Positions 12,001 to 18,717 of a stretch of 64,000 nt of DNA are shown here, in pieces. Within the stretch, counting starts at the first letter, position 1. Every line of letters begins with the position of its first letter. The DNA is from Paenibacillus polymyxa (GTDB lineage Bacteria > Bacillota > Bacilli > Paenibacillales > Paenibacillaceae), in the NCBI RefSeq assembly GCF_015710975.1, contig NZ_CP049783.1:5211001-5275000 (forward strand), read 5' to 3'. The position numbers and the translations under genes are program-made. The notes beneath the pieces are model-generated. The model was not told where the DNA came from and made no database searches. It worked only from the letters and a program-made list of their open reading frames with translations.

Positions 12001-12023
12001 AATTGAACATCTTGCTGTGTCAT
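1..12023 (-). CDS. triD: Non-ribosomal peptide synthetase, modules 1-2 and start of module 3 (tridecaptin synthetase TriD-like), 3'-truncated by window edge
   Basis: The frame is open from the ATG at 12023 (good GGAGAG site upstream) to the window edge, about 4,007 codons. Domains in order with rough residues: starter-type C (HHIISDG near 136), A1 (YTSGTTG near 645), T1 (LGGDS near 1031), E1 (HHLVVDG near 1215), C2 (HHILMDG near 1693), A2 (near 2227), T2 (near 2619), E2 (near 2803), C3 (HHILMDG near 3289), A3 (near 3766, cut). By hand alignment to the GrsA pocket positions the codes are DAFWLGGTF (Val), DVGEISSID (diaminobutyrate) and DILQMGMVW (Gly). With E domains after modules 1 and 2, the predicted start is acyl-D-Val-D-Dab-Gly, as in tridecaptin. 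An N-terminal C domain with no loading module fits lipo-initiation. It follows the two exporter genes by 51 bp. The symbol rests on this code and the gene order; remaining modules lie outside the window. Confidence 0.9.
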   Translation of the reverse strand, partial: MTQQDVQLFSLSQPQQRIWYTELLYPHRNTSTIIGTVKIRGTVRIDALQQAMNRVIAQNDSFRIKITAQDGIPYQYVEPFTAENIETLQVTPEEANEWLKRHNPQPFSLLDSQLYRFVILQLGVEETWFNFKMHHIISDGVSMNQAINEITGHYMNIVHGTGQDAPTKGNPYLDFIQVEQSYEQSDRYQKDKTYWTEKFADLPETTGLKSYNPLTLSTAARRESFILKHELYRGVTAFCEEHKISIFTFFLAALYIYLHKVTGEQDLTVGTLYANRTSKKEKDTIGMFVSTVATRLLVEPESELLAFLQGVGKEQASILRHQRYPYNKIIQDLREQQSSLDIQRLFGASIQYRTLSFSRFDEAIQQVDNDFCGDTVNDFDIHMVEMLDDDRLVLYLDYRTELFSEQEIARIIQQFLSVAEHMVQGPHKRIEELSLISEEERVEIVDVFNATAVEYPHEAGIHELFEEQAARTPNQTAVVSDNAHLTYGELNVKANRLAHTLRGNGVTTERTVGIVAERSVDMIVGMLAILKAGGAYVPIDPDYPAERVRYLLEDSGAELLLVQHAKQQPEDYTGIVLDLSDAAVYEAENNQDANNIHGEQNEASHADFTYYSNLKNDLLKESSSSVVDSTTGAHPFGNRLAYLMYTSGTTGQPKGVMVEHRNVVRLVKNTNYAQLGADTRILQTGAVVFDASTFEIWGALLNGGQLVLVSQDVILDAPKLKEAVRSHGITTMWLTAPLFNQLSQQDLELFEGVQELLVGGDVLSVPHINRVLEAHPSLRIINGYGPTENTTFSTTHAIAGVQSEAVPIGRPIHNSTAYVVDRSMQLQPVGAWGELIVGGDGVARGYRNRPDLTAEKFIDSPFRSGERCYRTGDLVRWNEDGTLEYKGRIDAQVKIRGYRIELGEVEAQLLKLEAVQEAVVIAREDEQGQKQLCAYVVTLADITASELRSALSQELPGYMVPSYFVQMEQLPLTPNGKVDRRALPQPEGSVDSGEDYVAARNEVERILVSVWQSVLGIEQIGVLDNFFHLGGDSIKAIQVSSRLLQNGYKLEMRELFQYPTIAELNGRVQRVTRVSDQGEVRGNVALTPIQHWFIEQQPSNPEHYNQALMLHREDRLDETALHQTLQCIVEHHDALRIVFRQNAEGGYEAWNRGVQEGELYSLEVVDYTQESDFAHLLESKASEIQSSIHLHEGPLVKLGLFRCTNGDHLLVAIHHLVVDGVSWRILLEDLATGYEQALQGESVRLPNKTDSFRLWADQLSAYANSTALEKERPYWEQVERSGAAQEALPKDYTRKSQAKPQLRDDRTLTVAWTVEETEQFLKQAHRAYNTEANDLLLTALGTAVQEWAGIGQVLVNLEGHGREAILPDMDITRTVGWFTSQFPVVLDMGEDRNVGQRVKNVKEGLRRLPHKGIGYGILRYLADGEGKSAFVVEPEISFNYLGQFDQDLKQNAFRMSPYSVGASMSDTLTKRYALDINGMITDGALELTISYSNKMFMKKSIKKLADLLQESLREVLAHCVAKELPELTPSDLSFQGLTAGELDHIVEQTAAAGELENIYSLTPMQKGILFHGFMEPQSGAYFEQATFDLQGSFQVEAFAESLNQLVDRHQIFRTNFYSGWNEQPLQVVYRHKAAGFRFEDVRSMEPGEQAAYLADFAERDKAAGFHFSSGELMRVSILRTGEESYRFVWSFHHILMDGWCLFLVVGEAFHTYFAILEDRKPELAPVTPYSEYIEWLDRQDNAEAERFWRDYFAGFEQQTVLPQVKQLDGHAKAYEADKLSFTLGREVTERMNKLVKQKQVTVNTFLQAAWGVVLQRYNNSRDVVFGSVVSGRSADIPGIDKMIGLFINTVPVRIHSEKEMTFAGLMKQIQEQALASRSYETYPLYEIQALTEQKQDLVNHIIVFENYPVEQRMEQMGSRGNNGFTIANASMSEQTNYDFNITVVPGDEIHVHLEYNAQVLERTAVEQIREHLLHMIEEAIHRPDALVDELELVTAAEKANIIDGFGSVGVAAWSDEKESELLFHAYVEEQAQLMPDHVAVVYEERQLTYRELNERANQLARRLRNEGIGRESIVGILSERSVDMLVGVLAVWKSGGAYVPLDADYPSDRIRFMLEDSGATVLLTQIGLQERAQGWLEESQWAMGEGKSEGVLETAVSAETMERDRQKNEGVSLKADSKSDSEAASEPATGLRLRTVLALDDESLYTGDTTDIERINEPQDLAYVIYTSGTTGRPKGVMIEHRSLVNTAAAYRRDYRLNQFPVRLLQLASFSFDVFVGDIARTLYNGGTMVICPKEDRIDPSRLYGWIRDYQITVFESTPALIVPFMQHVYEHGLDMSSLELLITSSDSCSVTDYRVLQERFGADIRIINSYGVTEAAIDSSFYDEELSKLPSSGNVPIGQAWLNARFYIVDSQLNPVPIGVLGELCIGGAGVARGYLNRADLTAEKFVANPYVPGERLYRTGDLARWMPDGNVDFIGRMDYQVKIRGYRIELGEIETVIQRVPGVRQAVVIDRTDERGHKYLCGYITGEAELRIEEVQAELEAGLPAHMVPARLMRLETIPLTSNGKIDRKALPEPEGSIHTGAAYVAPRTTVEQVLAAVWAAVLGMDAVGTQDNFFELGGDSIKALQVSSRLLQAGYRLNMKDLFSHPTVAALSPLLRTDGKMASQEEAVGQVELTPIQRWFFEQQPADLHHSNQAMMLYRAGGFDVDALRRTMDRMVQHHDALRTVFRETEQGYAAWNRSVDEGELYTLDIVDFSGVEDESAAVEAKASEIQASIHLSAGPLVKLGLFHCAEGDHVLIVIHHLVVDGVSWRILLEDLASGYEQAVAGQTGTAIRLPHKTDSFQVWAKQLSAYANSATMEWELAYWQHIEQAEASLAKPLPKDFANDNARLGDSEVVTVRWTKQETEQLLKQAHRAYNTEMNDLLLAALGKAVYDWSGSERVLINLEGHGREAIVPDVDITRTVGWFTSQFPVVLDGSLGEGGHTARLIKRTKEGLRHIPQKGIGYGILRYLSDLNVLEKAGVQLETQPEISFNYLGQFDQDYKGNDLQPSAYSIGVPVSTNATMDFALDINGLIEDGELVFTIRYGTTQFRHETMERLGELLASGLREVISHCVAQERTVLTPSDVLLNHVTLDELEQLVEDTRDLGELENVYALTPMQKGMLFFSLMDESSAAYFEQASFELNGRFDVVTFGKSLDLLVQRHEALRTNFISSWKDEPVQVVFRNRSGELYYEDLRGLEKEERKARVEAFTLADKAKGFRLAEDALLRISILQTGDETYHFIWSFHHILMDGWCLSFMTQEVFGSYLALRAGDEPVLEPVTPFSRFIEWLERQDREAALQYWRGYLADYEQQITLPQQKAQPKSMQDGEYIAEDLDCEFQPELVAQIERVAKQNQVTINTLIQTVWGVLLQKYNNSTDVVFGSVVSGRPGDIPGVEHMIGLFINTIPVRVQSEPGESFVELMKRTQRQALASNAYDAFPLYEIQALTEQKQDLINHIMIFENYPVEQQVEQLGSDGQDPFTISNVVSTEETNYDLNVVVMPGEGIKIRFMYNTLSFDQAGIERLYGHFARLLEQISLNPHVRVEELELLTAAEKQQITAGFNDTTIAFPSHQTIHQLFEEQVAQTPDQVALVFGHQRLTYQELNERANSLARVLQAQGVGPDKLVGLMVQRSVEMIVGLLAVLKAGGAYVPIDPEFPSSRIQYMLEDSEAAVLLTRRDLAEEHHCHANALFLEDAALYQGESSNLEAIVRPEHLAYVIYTSGSTGNPKGVMLQHRSVLNFITGMREVIDFETSQTMLSLTTISFDIFVLETLLPLLGGMTVVLGDHQHQVNPQALGELIAHHHIEMLQMTPSRLQMLLGHEAGSRALQGVKAIMVGGEALPSKLLAALQEINGPRIYNMYGPTETTVWSTVQELTHAQHIHIGRPIANTQIYILNANGELQPVGVPGELCIAGEGLARGYWKREELTAEKFVNHPFAGDKAGHERMYRTGDLARWMPDGNLEYLG

Positions 12024-12074
12024 CCGTCTCTCTCCTCGCAAAATAGATATTTGGTAAAAAGAAAATTCGCATAT

Positions 12075-13940
12075 TTATGCGGTTTGTTCCTCTGGATGCT
12101 TTCGAAACTGAAGCTCATACAGCTCCGCATAATGACCACCCTCAGCAAGGAGCTGGTCATGAGTTCCCTGTTCTTTGAGCTCGCCATCGGCAAGAACACA
12201 GATCGTATCCGCCCTCTCAATCGTAGACAATCGATGGGCAATAACTAATGTCGTACGATCCTTCATCAGCTCATCTAAGCCCTGCTGAACTTCATATTCC
12301 GACTCTGCATCCAGGGCCGAGGTGGCTTCATCCAGCAGCAAAATCGGCGCATTTTTGAGCAGAGCACGGGCAATCGCGATTCGCTGTCTTTGACCCCCGG
12401 ACAAATTGGCTCCGCGTTCACCGACAATCGTGTCATAACCCTCCGGAAGCTCAGCTATGAAGCCGCTGGCATAGGCTGTTTTGGCCGCAGCCTTTACTTC
12501 CTCATCCGTGGCATCCGGTGAGCCGAAGCGGATATTGTCTGCTACTGTACCGTGGAACAGTGTAGCCTCCTGTGGTACATAGGCCATTAAATCCCTAACC
12601 TCATCCAACCGAAATTCTTCTGCCAAGCGGCCGCGAACCCGCAGCACACCTTCATCCGGTGGGTAAAATCCCAGCAACAACTTCATCACGGTGCTTTTCC
12701 CACCACCACTCGGACCGACAATCGCGGTTACCTGCCCTTCTGGCACGACCAAGTTCAATCTTCGCAGCGTTGGACGGTCTGGCTGATAGCCAAAGCTGAT
12801 ATTGTGCAGCTCCAGCGCAGCAGCAGTCTGTTCAATAGAGAGGTCTGAATCCACAGTCTCGACACCGTCATAGGATTCCTTAGGTTCACGGGCTGATGAA
12901 GCTGACACCTCTGGATCGATAAGCCCGGTTACTGATTCCTTCTGTTTCGCCGCGGGAAACTGTTCCTCTTCCTTCGACTCATTCAAGATTTCGCGGATAC
13001 GCGCCAAGCCTGCCAAAGAGTTTTGTAACAGGGATACAGCTGCCCCCAGCTCCAAAAATACCGTTGAAATACCCGTTTGCAGCTGCACAATCTGTCCCAA
13101 AACTCCGAGCTCCATTTGCTTCTGCGAAACCAAGATCAATCCAGCAACAAGCACACCGCCCAGCGTAATAAATTCAATAACAAAATTACACATATCCTGC
13201 AGTCCCATATGACGTCCCTGTCGGATACTGATGCGATTTATGTCCTCGCTTGCATCGTTGCAAAGTCCACCCACTTTTGTCCTTAACCCAAATAACTTCA
13301 CCGTCTGTAAACCGGAAAGCAAATCACTCAATCGTTCCGTGAACCTGCTCATCCGTCCCTGTAATTCTTCACTCGTCTGTCGCATTTTCTTCGCAAAATG
13401 AGCATTTATCCAGGCTGAAGCTAGTCCTAGTAGAACCGCCATAATCCCAAATCGCCAATCCAGCACCATCAGAATGACTAGTGAGCCTAAGAAAAGCGAA
13501 GTTTCCAGTATAATCGAGCGAATATGAACGGTGTAAGCCTGCTCCAGCGTTTGGACATCGTTTGTCATGCGGGAAACAAGATTACCCGAATGGTGTTTTT
13601 CGGCTTTTTCATACGATAGCTTGACAACATGACCGAATAGTTTCATTCGTACATCGGCAATTGCGAGCTTGACACATCGTTTATACATATAGCTGCACAC
13701 TGGGGAAATAAGACTTAACGCCAAAAATGTGCCGCTGACCAAATAGACCGCTCGGTACAGCTCCTGTACATCGCCATTAACCGCAAAATTCAGCAAATAA
13801 TGCACCACAAAAGAAAGCAAAATTGTGATGCTGGCATTGGTCAGACTGTTGCCAACCAACCCCGTAAAATACCATTTTCGATGCGGCTTCATCAGGGACA
13901 TCAATTGCTTAAATTCATAAAACCCCTGCTTGAAGGTCAC
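12075..13940 (-). CDS. triC: ABC exporter, fused membrane and ATPase domains (TriC-like)
   Basis: About 621 residues. The N-terminal half is a six-helix exporter membrane domain. The C-terminal half is an ATPase with Walker A GPSGGGKST, signature LSGGQRQR, Walker B LLLDEATSALD and the switch IAHRLST. I place the start at the GTG at 13940 behind AAAGGAG, because an upstream ATG at 14036 would overlap the previous gene by 122 bp; the chosen start overlaps it by 26 bp. A low-complexity Ser/Glu-rich linker (roughly residues 345-390) joins the two halves. It sits between its half-transporter partner and the synthetase gene, so it most likely exports or gives resistance to the lipopeptide; the two proteins probably form a heterodimer. 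Export of tridecaptin is inferred from position. Confidence 0.85.
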   Translation of the reverse strand: MTFKQGFYEFKQLMSLMKPHRKWYFTGLVGNSLTNASITILLSFVVHYLLNFAVNGDVQELYRAVYLVSGTFLALSLISPVCSYMYKRCVKLAIADVRMKLFGHVVKLSYEKAEKHHSGNLVSRMTNDVQTLEQAYTVHIRSIILETSLFLGSLVILMVLDWRFGIMAVLLGLASAWINAHFAKKMRQTSEELQGRMSRFTERLSDLLSGLQTVKLFGLRTKVGGLCNDASEDINRISIRQGRHMGLQDMCNFVIEFITLGGVLVAGLILVSQKQMELGVLGQIVQLQTGISTVFLELGAAVSLLQNSLAGLARIREILNESKEEEQFPAAKQKESVTGLIDPEVSASSAREPKESYDGVETVDSDLSIEQTAAALELHNISFGYQPDRPTLRRLNLVVPEGQVTAIVGPSGGGKSTVMKLLLGFYPPDEGVLRVRGRLAEEFRLDEVRDLMAYVPQEATLFHGTVADNIRFGSPDATDEEVKAAAKTAYASGFIAELPEGYDTIVGERGANLSGGQRQRIAIARALLKNAPILLLDEATSALDAESEYEVQQGLDELMKDRTTLVIAHRLSTIERADTICVLADGELKEQGTHDQLLAEGGHYAELYELQFRKHPEEQTA

Positions 13941-15750
13941 GACGCTCACTCCTTTCCTCAGGCAGTGAATACCCGTTTTCCTCCGTTTGCTGTCCTTCAA
14001 AATTTTGCAAATACAGCTTTCGGTACACACCTTCACGGCCTAGTAATTCCTCATGTGTACCCGATTCCACAATGCTCCCCTGATCAAGTACGATAATGCG
14101 GTTCGCCTGGCGTACAGTTGACAGTCGATGAGCTATGACCAGTACCGTCCGGTTTTGCATTGCTGCATTCATTGCAATCTGTACCTGAGCCTCCGACTGG
14201 CTATCGAGTGCTGAAGTCGGCTCGTCCAGTAGAAGCAGCGGAGCATTTTTCAGCAATGCTCTTGCTATAGAAATACGCTGCTTTTGTCCTCCAGACAATC
14301 CGCCTCCCCGTTCGCTCAACAGAGTTTCATAGCCCTCGGGTAGCTGAACAATAAAGTCATGCGCATGTGCCGCTTTCGCCGCCTCGACAATTTCTTTCCG
14401 GGTCGCCTCCAGACGTCCATATCCGATATTTTCTGCAATAGTGGCCGGAAAAAGCGACGGTTCCTGAGATACCATCGAAATATGGCTACGCAGGCTTGTT
14501 AGGTTCCAATCTGTTAAATTCTTACCAAACAATTGAACGGTTCCGGCATGCTCTCCAGGTTCATTAAATCCGCAAAGCAGCTTGAAGATTGTGCTTTTAC
14601 CGCCACCGCTGGCCCCAACAATCGCTACCGTTTCTCCTTGTCCTACCTGGAAGCTAATCTCCTTCAGCACCGTGTTCCCTTCGTTGTAGCCAAAGGTTAA
14701 ATGCTCAAAGCTGACTACAGGAATGTCGTCCTTGCTTTCTGCATCGTCTTCCTTGAGATCTTGGCTTATTGAAGTGATTTTCCCGTCTTGCCGCTCATCT
14801 GGCCAATCCAGCACCTCAAACAAATGCTTCGCTGCTCCCCCCGCTTCCTTCATTTGCGAAATGATCGTCGGCAGCATGGCAACAGGCTGCAATATGAACG
14901 AAATAAGATATAAAAAAAGGACAATGCCACCAGCATTCAACTCACCTTGTTGAATCAAATATCCACCGTACACAATGACCAAAATAATCGGTGTTGCCAG
15001 CATCATCACACCTACTGGAGTTATGAACGCATAGCGTTTTTCTAGCCGCAATCCGCGCTTGATGACCTCCTCCGTAATCACCATATACTTCTTCAACAGC
15101 ACAGCCTGCATATTAAATGCCTTGACGATAGGAATTCCTCCGATCGCATCCTGTCCCACCGCGTTCAAATGAGCAATTTTCTCCTGAAGCTCCTTGGAGT
15201 ATTTCTCAATTGGCTTGCTCATCAGTGAGGTTATGATCATTCCTACAGGCATAAGCGCAAGACTTGCCAAAACCAGTTTCCAGCTTGTCAGTAAAAGCAA
15301 CGTTAAGGATGCCGTAAACACAAGTGGCAAATAAAACAGATTAGCAAACTGCTGGATAAAAAAGTTCTGCAACAGCGCCGTATTGTTTGTTAGACGGGAT
15401 ACCAAATCTCCGGTGAACTTGCTCTCCACGCTGGAAACAGGTAAATCATAAAACTTATGTACGAGATCGCCTCTCAAGTCGCGCAGGGCACTAACACTAA
15501 AACGTGCCGAAGCGTACCTCATCACAAACTTACAAGGCATTCCAATTACCGTCATACCAACAACTAGATAGATCATGTTCTGGGTGGAGGAGAATGTTCC
15601 CTGTGCCATTTGCTCTATGGCCTTACCCAAAATAATGTCAATAGCTGCCAAACACAAGGAGGAAATCACGGCTATAAAAACCCAAAGATTATAAGGCTTT
15701 ATATAACGTGTGAGTCTCCGAAAAGCAGAATTTGATCGAAACAAAGGCAT
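13915..15750 (-). CDS. triB: ABC exporter, fused membrane and ATPase domains (TriB-like)
   Basis: 611 residues, a half-size type-IV exporter. Membrane helices occupy about residues 15-310; the ATPase follows with Walker A GASGGGKST, signature LSGGQKQR, Walker B LLLDEPTSALD and the H-loop IAHRLST. The ATG at 15750 has GAGGG only one base upstream, so the start is the best available rather than strong. It overlaps the second exporter gene by 26 bp and lies 206 bp after the thioesterase gene. Together with that neighbour it likely makes a heterodimeric lipopeptide exporter. The 206 bp between it and the thioesterase holds no other gene that I can see. Confidence 0.85.
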   Translation of the reverse strand: MPLFRSNSAFRRLTRYIKPYNLWVFIAVISSLCLAAIDIILGKAIEQMAQGTFSSTQNMIYLVVGMTVIGMPCKFVMRYASARFSVSALRDLRGDLVHKFYDLPVSSVESKFTGDLVSRLTNNTALLQNFFIQQFANLFYLPLVFTASLTLLLLTSWKLVLASLALMPVGMIITSLMSKPIEKYSKELQEKIAHLNAVGQDAIGGIPIVKAFNMQAVLLKKYMVITEEVIKRGLRLEKRYAFITPVGVMMLATPIILVIVYGGYLIQQGELNAGGIVLFLYLISFILQPVAMLPTIISQMKEAGGAAKHLFEVLDWPDERQDGKITSISQDLKEDDAESKDDIPVVSFEHLTFGYNEGNTVLKEISFQVGQGETVAIVGASGGGKSTIFKLLCGFNEPGEHAGTVQLFGKNLTDWNLTSLRSHISMVSQEPSLFPATIAENIGYGRLEATRKEIVEAAKAAHAHDFIVQLPEGYETLLSERGGGLSGGQKQRISIARALLKNAPLLLLDEPTSALDSQSEAQVQIAMNAAMQNRTVLVIAHRLSTVRQANRIIVLDQGSIVESGTHEELLGREGVYRKLYLQNFEGQQTEENGYSLPEERSERRDLQAGVL

Positions 15751-15956
15751 CCCTCTTTTTCATTGCCACACTTTAGCAGTGCGAACTTTTTAGATTGGCG
15801 ATGGACGTCATTGAAGTAAACTCTGTGTCTGAAATGATGAGGGCCTGTACAGAAAAATTGGATTTTAATCTACGCTGGAAAATGCATCATGGTGGGTGGT
15901 TTTATCGGTTATTGCTGAGATGGTGATAACGAAGTGTATCGTGATGTGTGGGACAT

Positions 15957-16781
15957 TCAACTCTGCCTGAATCGTGGTTGTGGAGTGCTTGTGTTGTAAG
16001 TTGTATGAGCTGCCGCAGCGTGGGCCATCGGCGAGGATGCGGAGAGAATGTCCTCGACTGCGCTCATAACCTCTTGCTCTTGTTCATGGATGAAAAAGTG
16101 ATTGCCTTCGAACATCCGGACATCCATAGGTGACATCGTATGCTGCTGCCAGGCACGAAGTGAATCTGTGCTAACCTCAAAATCCCTCGTTCCCCCTAAA
16201 ACCGTCATCGGGCATGCCAGTGGATCTCCCGGCTGATAAACATAAGTTTCACATACCTTAAAATCTGCACGCAGACGAGGCATAATAATTTGCATCAATT
16301 CTGCATTTTGCAGCACCTCTTCGGGGGTGCCCTGCATCAAACGAAGCTCTTCGGTGAAAGAATCGTCTGCTAAATTATGGAGCCGTTTCTTGGAGTATGG
16401 AAGTTGAGGAGCGGATTTACCAGATACGATGATATGCACAGGTAGTTTTCCAGCTTTGCTGTATAACTGCCGCGCTGTTTCAAATGCGATCAGTGCCCCC
16501 ATACTGTGCCCAAAAAAGGCAAATGGCTTATGTATGTATGGAGCCATAGCGGGAACCAACGATTGGACGATGTCTTGAAGGGTTTCCATTGGAGCTTCAG
16601 TGGAGCGGCTCTCACGTCCTGGGAGTTGTATTGGCAACACAGTAATATCAGGCGCGAGCCTGGACTTCCAAGAGTTAAATATGTAAGCACCACCACCGGC
16701 GTAGGGGAAGCAGAATAGTTGGAGCTTCGCAGTCGGTTGGGCCTCTGTTTTAGCGAACCAAGATTGTGATCGAGTCGTCAT
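15957..16781 (-). CDS. triA: Type II thioesterase of the lipopeptide cluster (TriA-like)
   Basis: 274 residues from the ATG at 16781, which has GGAGG eight to nine bases upstream; an upstream in-frame ATG at 16898 adds a basic tail with no homology-like character and is less likely. Alpha/beta-hydrolase fold: FPYAGGGA oxyanion region, nucleophile in GHSMGA, acid in the GGTRDFEV segment and histidine in EGNHFFIH. Type II thioesterases free stalled or wrong acyl groups from carrier domains of peptide synthetases. It is the first gene of the minus-strand cluster, so the operon promoter should lie in the AT-rich DNA above 16782. Gene order thioesterase, exporter, exporter, synthetase matches what I recall for tridecaptin loci. 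Confidence 0.88.
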   Translation of the reverse strand: MTTRSQSWFAKTEAQPTAKLQLFCFPYAGGGAYIFNSWKSRLAPDITVLPIQLPGRESRSTEAPMETLQDIVQSLVPAMAPYIHKPFAFFGHSMGALIAFETARQLYSKAGKLPVHIIVSGKSAPQLPYSKKRLHNLADDSFTEELRLMQGTPEEVLQNAELMQIIMPRLRADFKVCETYVYQPGDPLACPMTVLGGTRDFEVSTDSLRAWQQHTMSPMDVRMFEGNHFFIHEQEQEVMSAVEDILSASSPMAHAAAAHTTYNTSTPQPRFRQS

Positions 16782-17504
16782 ATGAATTCCTCCATCCTCT
16801 ATGCAGTTCATAATTTTACAGTAAATCCTTATATCTCTTTTTTTCTTCCAACACTTTCTAGCTTTTTTAAATATACAAACTTTAAAACGGCTTGACACGG
16901 GACAAAAGGGCTAAATTACTAGACTTCATAAAAATAAAACAAAATCCATATTATGCTATTTGTTTCCAAACTACAAAAACAACAATTTGACTTTTTCGCT
17001 CATTATCTGCCCATCATGATCTGTAAATCTAGCCTAAAACATAATTTCACATTTTCACGAACATTGTAAAACTAAAATCATTATGATTTACAATTACGCC
17101 CAAACCCCTTATCCTATAACAATTTTATCTTTACATGCCATTAACATAAATGTAACAAATTCAACCTGATATCATCCGACAAATTCCGCCTTTTTCCGCG
17201 CCCACCTTCAACCTCCTATATAATGGAACTAATTTAAAAAAAGCGCACACAAACCAAAATTAATAACTCTTTAAATTTTTAATAAACCGGGTTTTTAAGT
17301 AGTTCTAAAGAACTATATTATGCATAATTTTTTTTGACTCTTCGTCTAAAAAAATTAGTTCGAATTGATTTTTTCGCTTCCAAAGCTATGTTTTTTTCTT
17401 TTCAAGCCTAATAGAAACTTTTCAATTTTACTTCATAAGTACCTGTTTTTTAGAAATTTATATCCTTGATTTTACTCTTTCATCCCCCAAAAACAGTAAC
17501 AGCA
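16782..17504. other. AT-rich non-coding upstream region of the tri cluster
   Basis: About 720 bp with no convincing ORF between the terminator beyond glpX and the thioesterase gene. It is strongly AT-rich with many A and T runs and is the expected place for the cluster promoter and regulator sites. The most regular element is the palindrome AAATCATTATGATTT at 17075-17089, flanked by TTGTAAA on the left and overlapping TTTACAA on the right. I cannot fix a single -10/-35 pair because many AT-rich hexamers match. Confidence 0.6.
17066..17092. promoter_or_regulatory. Inverted-repeat element upstream of the tri cluster
   Basis: A 15-base near-perfect palindrome (AAATCATTATGATTT, 17075-17089) lies inside a wider TTGTAAA...TTTACAA inverted pair. 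It stands about 290 bp above the thioesterase start. The ATCATTAT core resembles part of Fur- or other metalloregulator-type boxes, but the match is not complete. Operator function is inferred only from symmetry and position. Confidence 0.3.
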
Positions 17505-17546
17505 AACAGCAAGTCTCCCTTTAGTCAGAGACTTGCTGTTTTATAA
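17505..17546 (-). terminator. Terminator hairpin after glpX
   Basis: Perfect 13-base stem AACAGCAAGTCTC / GAGACTTGCTGTT with a 10-base loop. It lies about 50 bp past the glpX stop. On the minus strand the T-rich tract is not immediate (TGCTGTTACTGTTTTT); on the plus strand TTTTATAAGTTT follows, so it may work in both directions. Confidence 0.65.
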
Positions 17547-17594
17547 GTTTATTATGATTGAATTCACCAGCGAGGGAAGTCTTGACTTCAAATT

Positions 17595-18572
17595 TCAAGA
17601 GGATGCCGCTGCCGCGAGCGTACCGGAAGAATCAGCAGTATGATGAATACTTCGCACGAAACGAATCGTTTTTGTATCTGAATGCATTACAACTGAATGG
17701 GTTTCAGCTCTGTGACCAGGCAGAGAACGAACCCCCTGCAACCACTCACCAGGCGTCACGCCTGTAGCGACAAACATCACGCCTTGGCGTCCGACCATGT
17801 CCTCCATCGACAGCAACGCCCCTGGATCAGTAATACCCATGCGTTTGCAACGTGCAATCTCTTCTTCTCCATGAGGTAGCAAGCGGCCCTGTATTTCTCC
17901 GCCCATGCATTTCAGCGCGGCCGCGGCCAATACACCCTCAGGAGCGCCGCCAGAGCCGATATGCAAATCTACACCGCTGTCCAGGCAGGTTTCAATTGCA
18001 CCCATCACATCCCCATGACCAAGCAGCTTGATCCGAACGCCGCTTTCCCGCAGAAGCTGAATGATCCCGGCATGCCGTGCACGATCCAGAATGGACACCG
18101 TAAGATCGGACAAGGATTTCCCCAGTATGCGCGCTGCTTTTGACAATGTAGTCGGGATCGTGTCCTCTAGTGACAGCTTTCCAGCCAATGCCGGACCAAC
18201 AGCTAATTTTTGCATGTACATATCCGGAGCGTGTAGTAGACTACCACGAGGTGCAGCAGCAATGACCGACAGTGCGTTATTCAAACCGTTCGCCACCGTT
18301 TCCGTCCCTTCGAGAGGATCAACAGCAATGTCCATGGCTGGCCCTCTGCGATTGCCTACTCTCTCCCCGATATACAGCATGGGAGCCTCATCCATTTCGC
18401 CTTCGCCAATCACGACCGTGCCGTCCATGGATACCGCATTAAAATGAGTACGAATGGCTACTGTTGCCGCCTCGTCCGCGCTATTCTTATCTCCACGCCC
18501 TGTCCATTGTGCCGATTGCAGTGCCGCTGCCTCTGTTACCCGAACGAATTCCAATGCCATTTGACTCTCCAT
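17595..18572 (-). CDS. glpX: Fructose-1,6-bisphosphatase class II
   Basis: 325 residues from the ATG at 18572 behind GGAGGG; a longer frame reaches 18617 but lacks such a site. It hydrolyses fructose-1,6-bisphosphate to fructose-6-phosphate in gluconeogenesis. GlpX-family marks include GRGDKNSAD, the metal-binding GEGEMDEAP and the DPLEGT motif, with the GSGGAPEGV segment typical of the family. Length matches GlpX proteins. It follows ccpN and the PEP-synthase/PPDK regulator gene, all tied to gluconeogenic flux, though a 217 bp gap separates it from them and it may have its own promoter. Confidence 0.93.
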   Translation of the reverse strand: MESQMALEFVRVTEAAALQSAQWTGRGDKNSADEAATVAIRTHFNAVSMDGTVVIGEGEMDEAPMLYIGERVGNRRGPAMDIAVDPLEGTETVANGLNNALSVIAAAPRGSLLHAPDMYMQKLAVGPALAGKLSLEDTIPTTLSKAARILGKSLSDLTVSILDRARHAGIIQLLRESGVRIKLLGHGDVMGAIETCLDSGVDLHIGSGGAPEGVLAAAALKCMGGEIQGRLLPHGEEEIARCKRMGITDPGALLSMEDMVGRQGVMFVATGVTPGEWLQGVRSLPGHRAETHSVVMHSDTKTIRFVRSIHHTADSSGTLAAAASS

Positions 18573-18631
18573 ACCTATCCCTCCACCTCTCCTAAAAATG
18601 ATATTACCTACAGGCAAATAAATATTTTCAG

Positions 18632-18717
18632 GGCAGCTTTGCTGCCATTTTATTTATATCTTTATATAATCTCCTATATCCTACGGCCGATCCTTATCTT
18701 TAGAGCAGCTTTGCTGC
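18632..18717. repeat. Two copies of a small GC-rich hairpin in an AT-rich spacer
   Basis: GGCAGC-TTT-GCTGCC at 18632-18646 recurs as AGCAGC-TTT-GCTGC at 18704-18717, each followed on the plus strand by a TTTTAT-type tract. The copies share about 30 bases of similar sequence, which suggests a local duplication. They look like plus-strand terminators, but no plus-strand gene ends here. Confidence 0.5.

Noticed and set aside
17075..17089. Full Fur box before the tri cluster
   Set aside because: Only the core resembles the consensus; kept as an unassigned palindrome.
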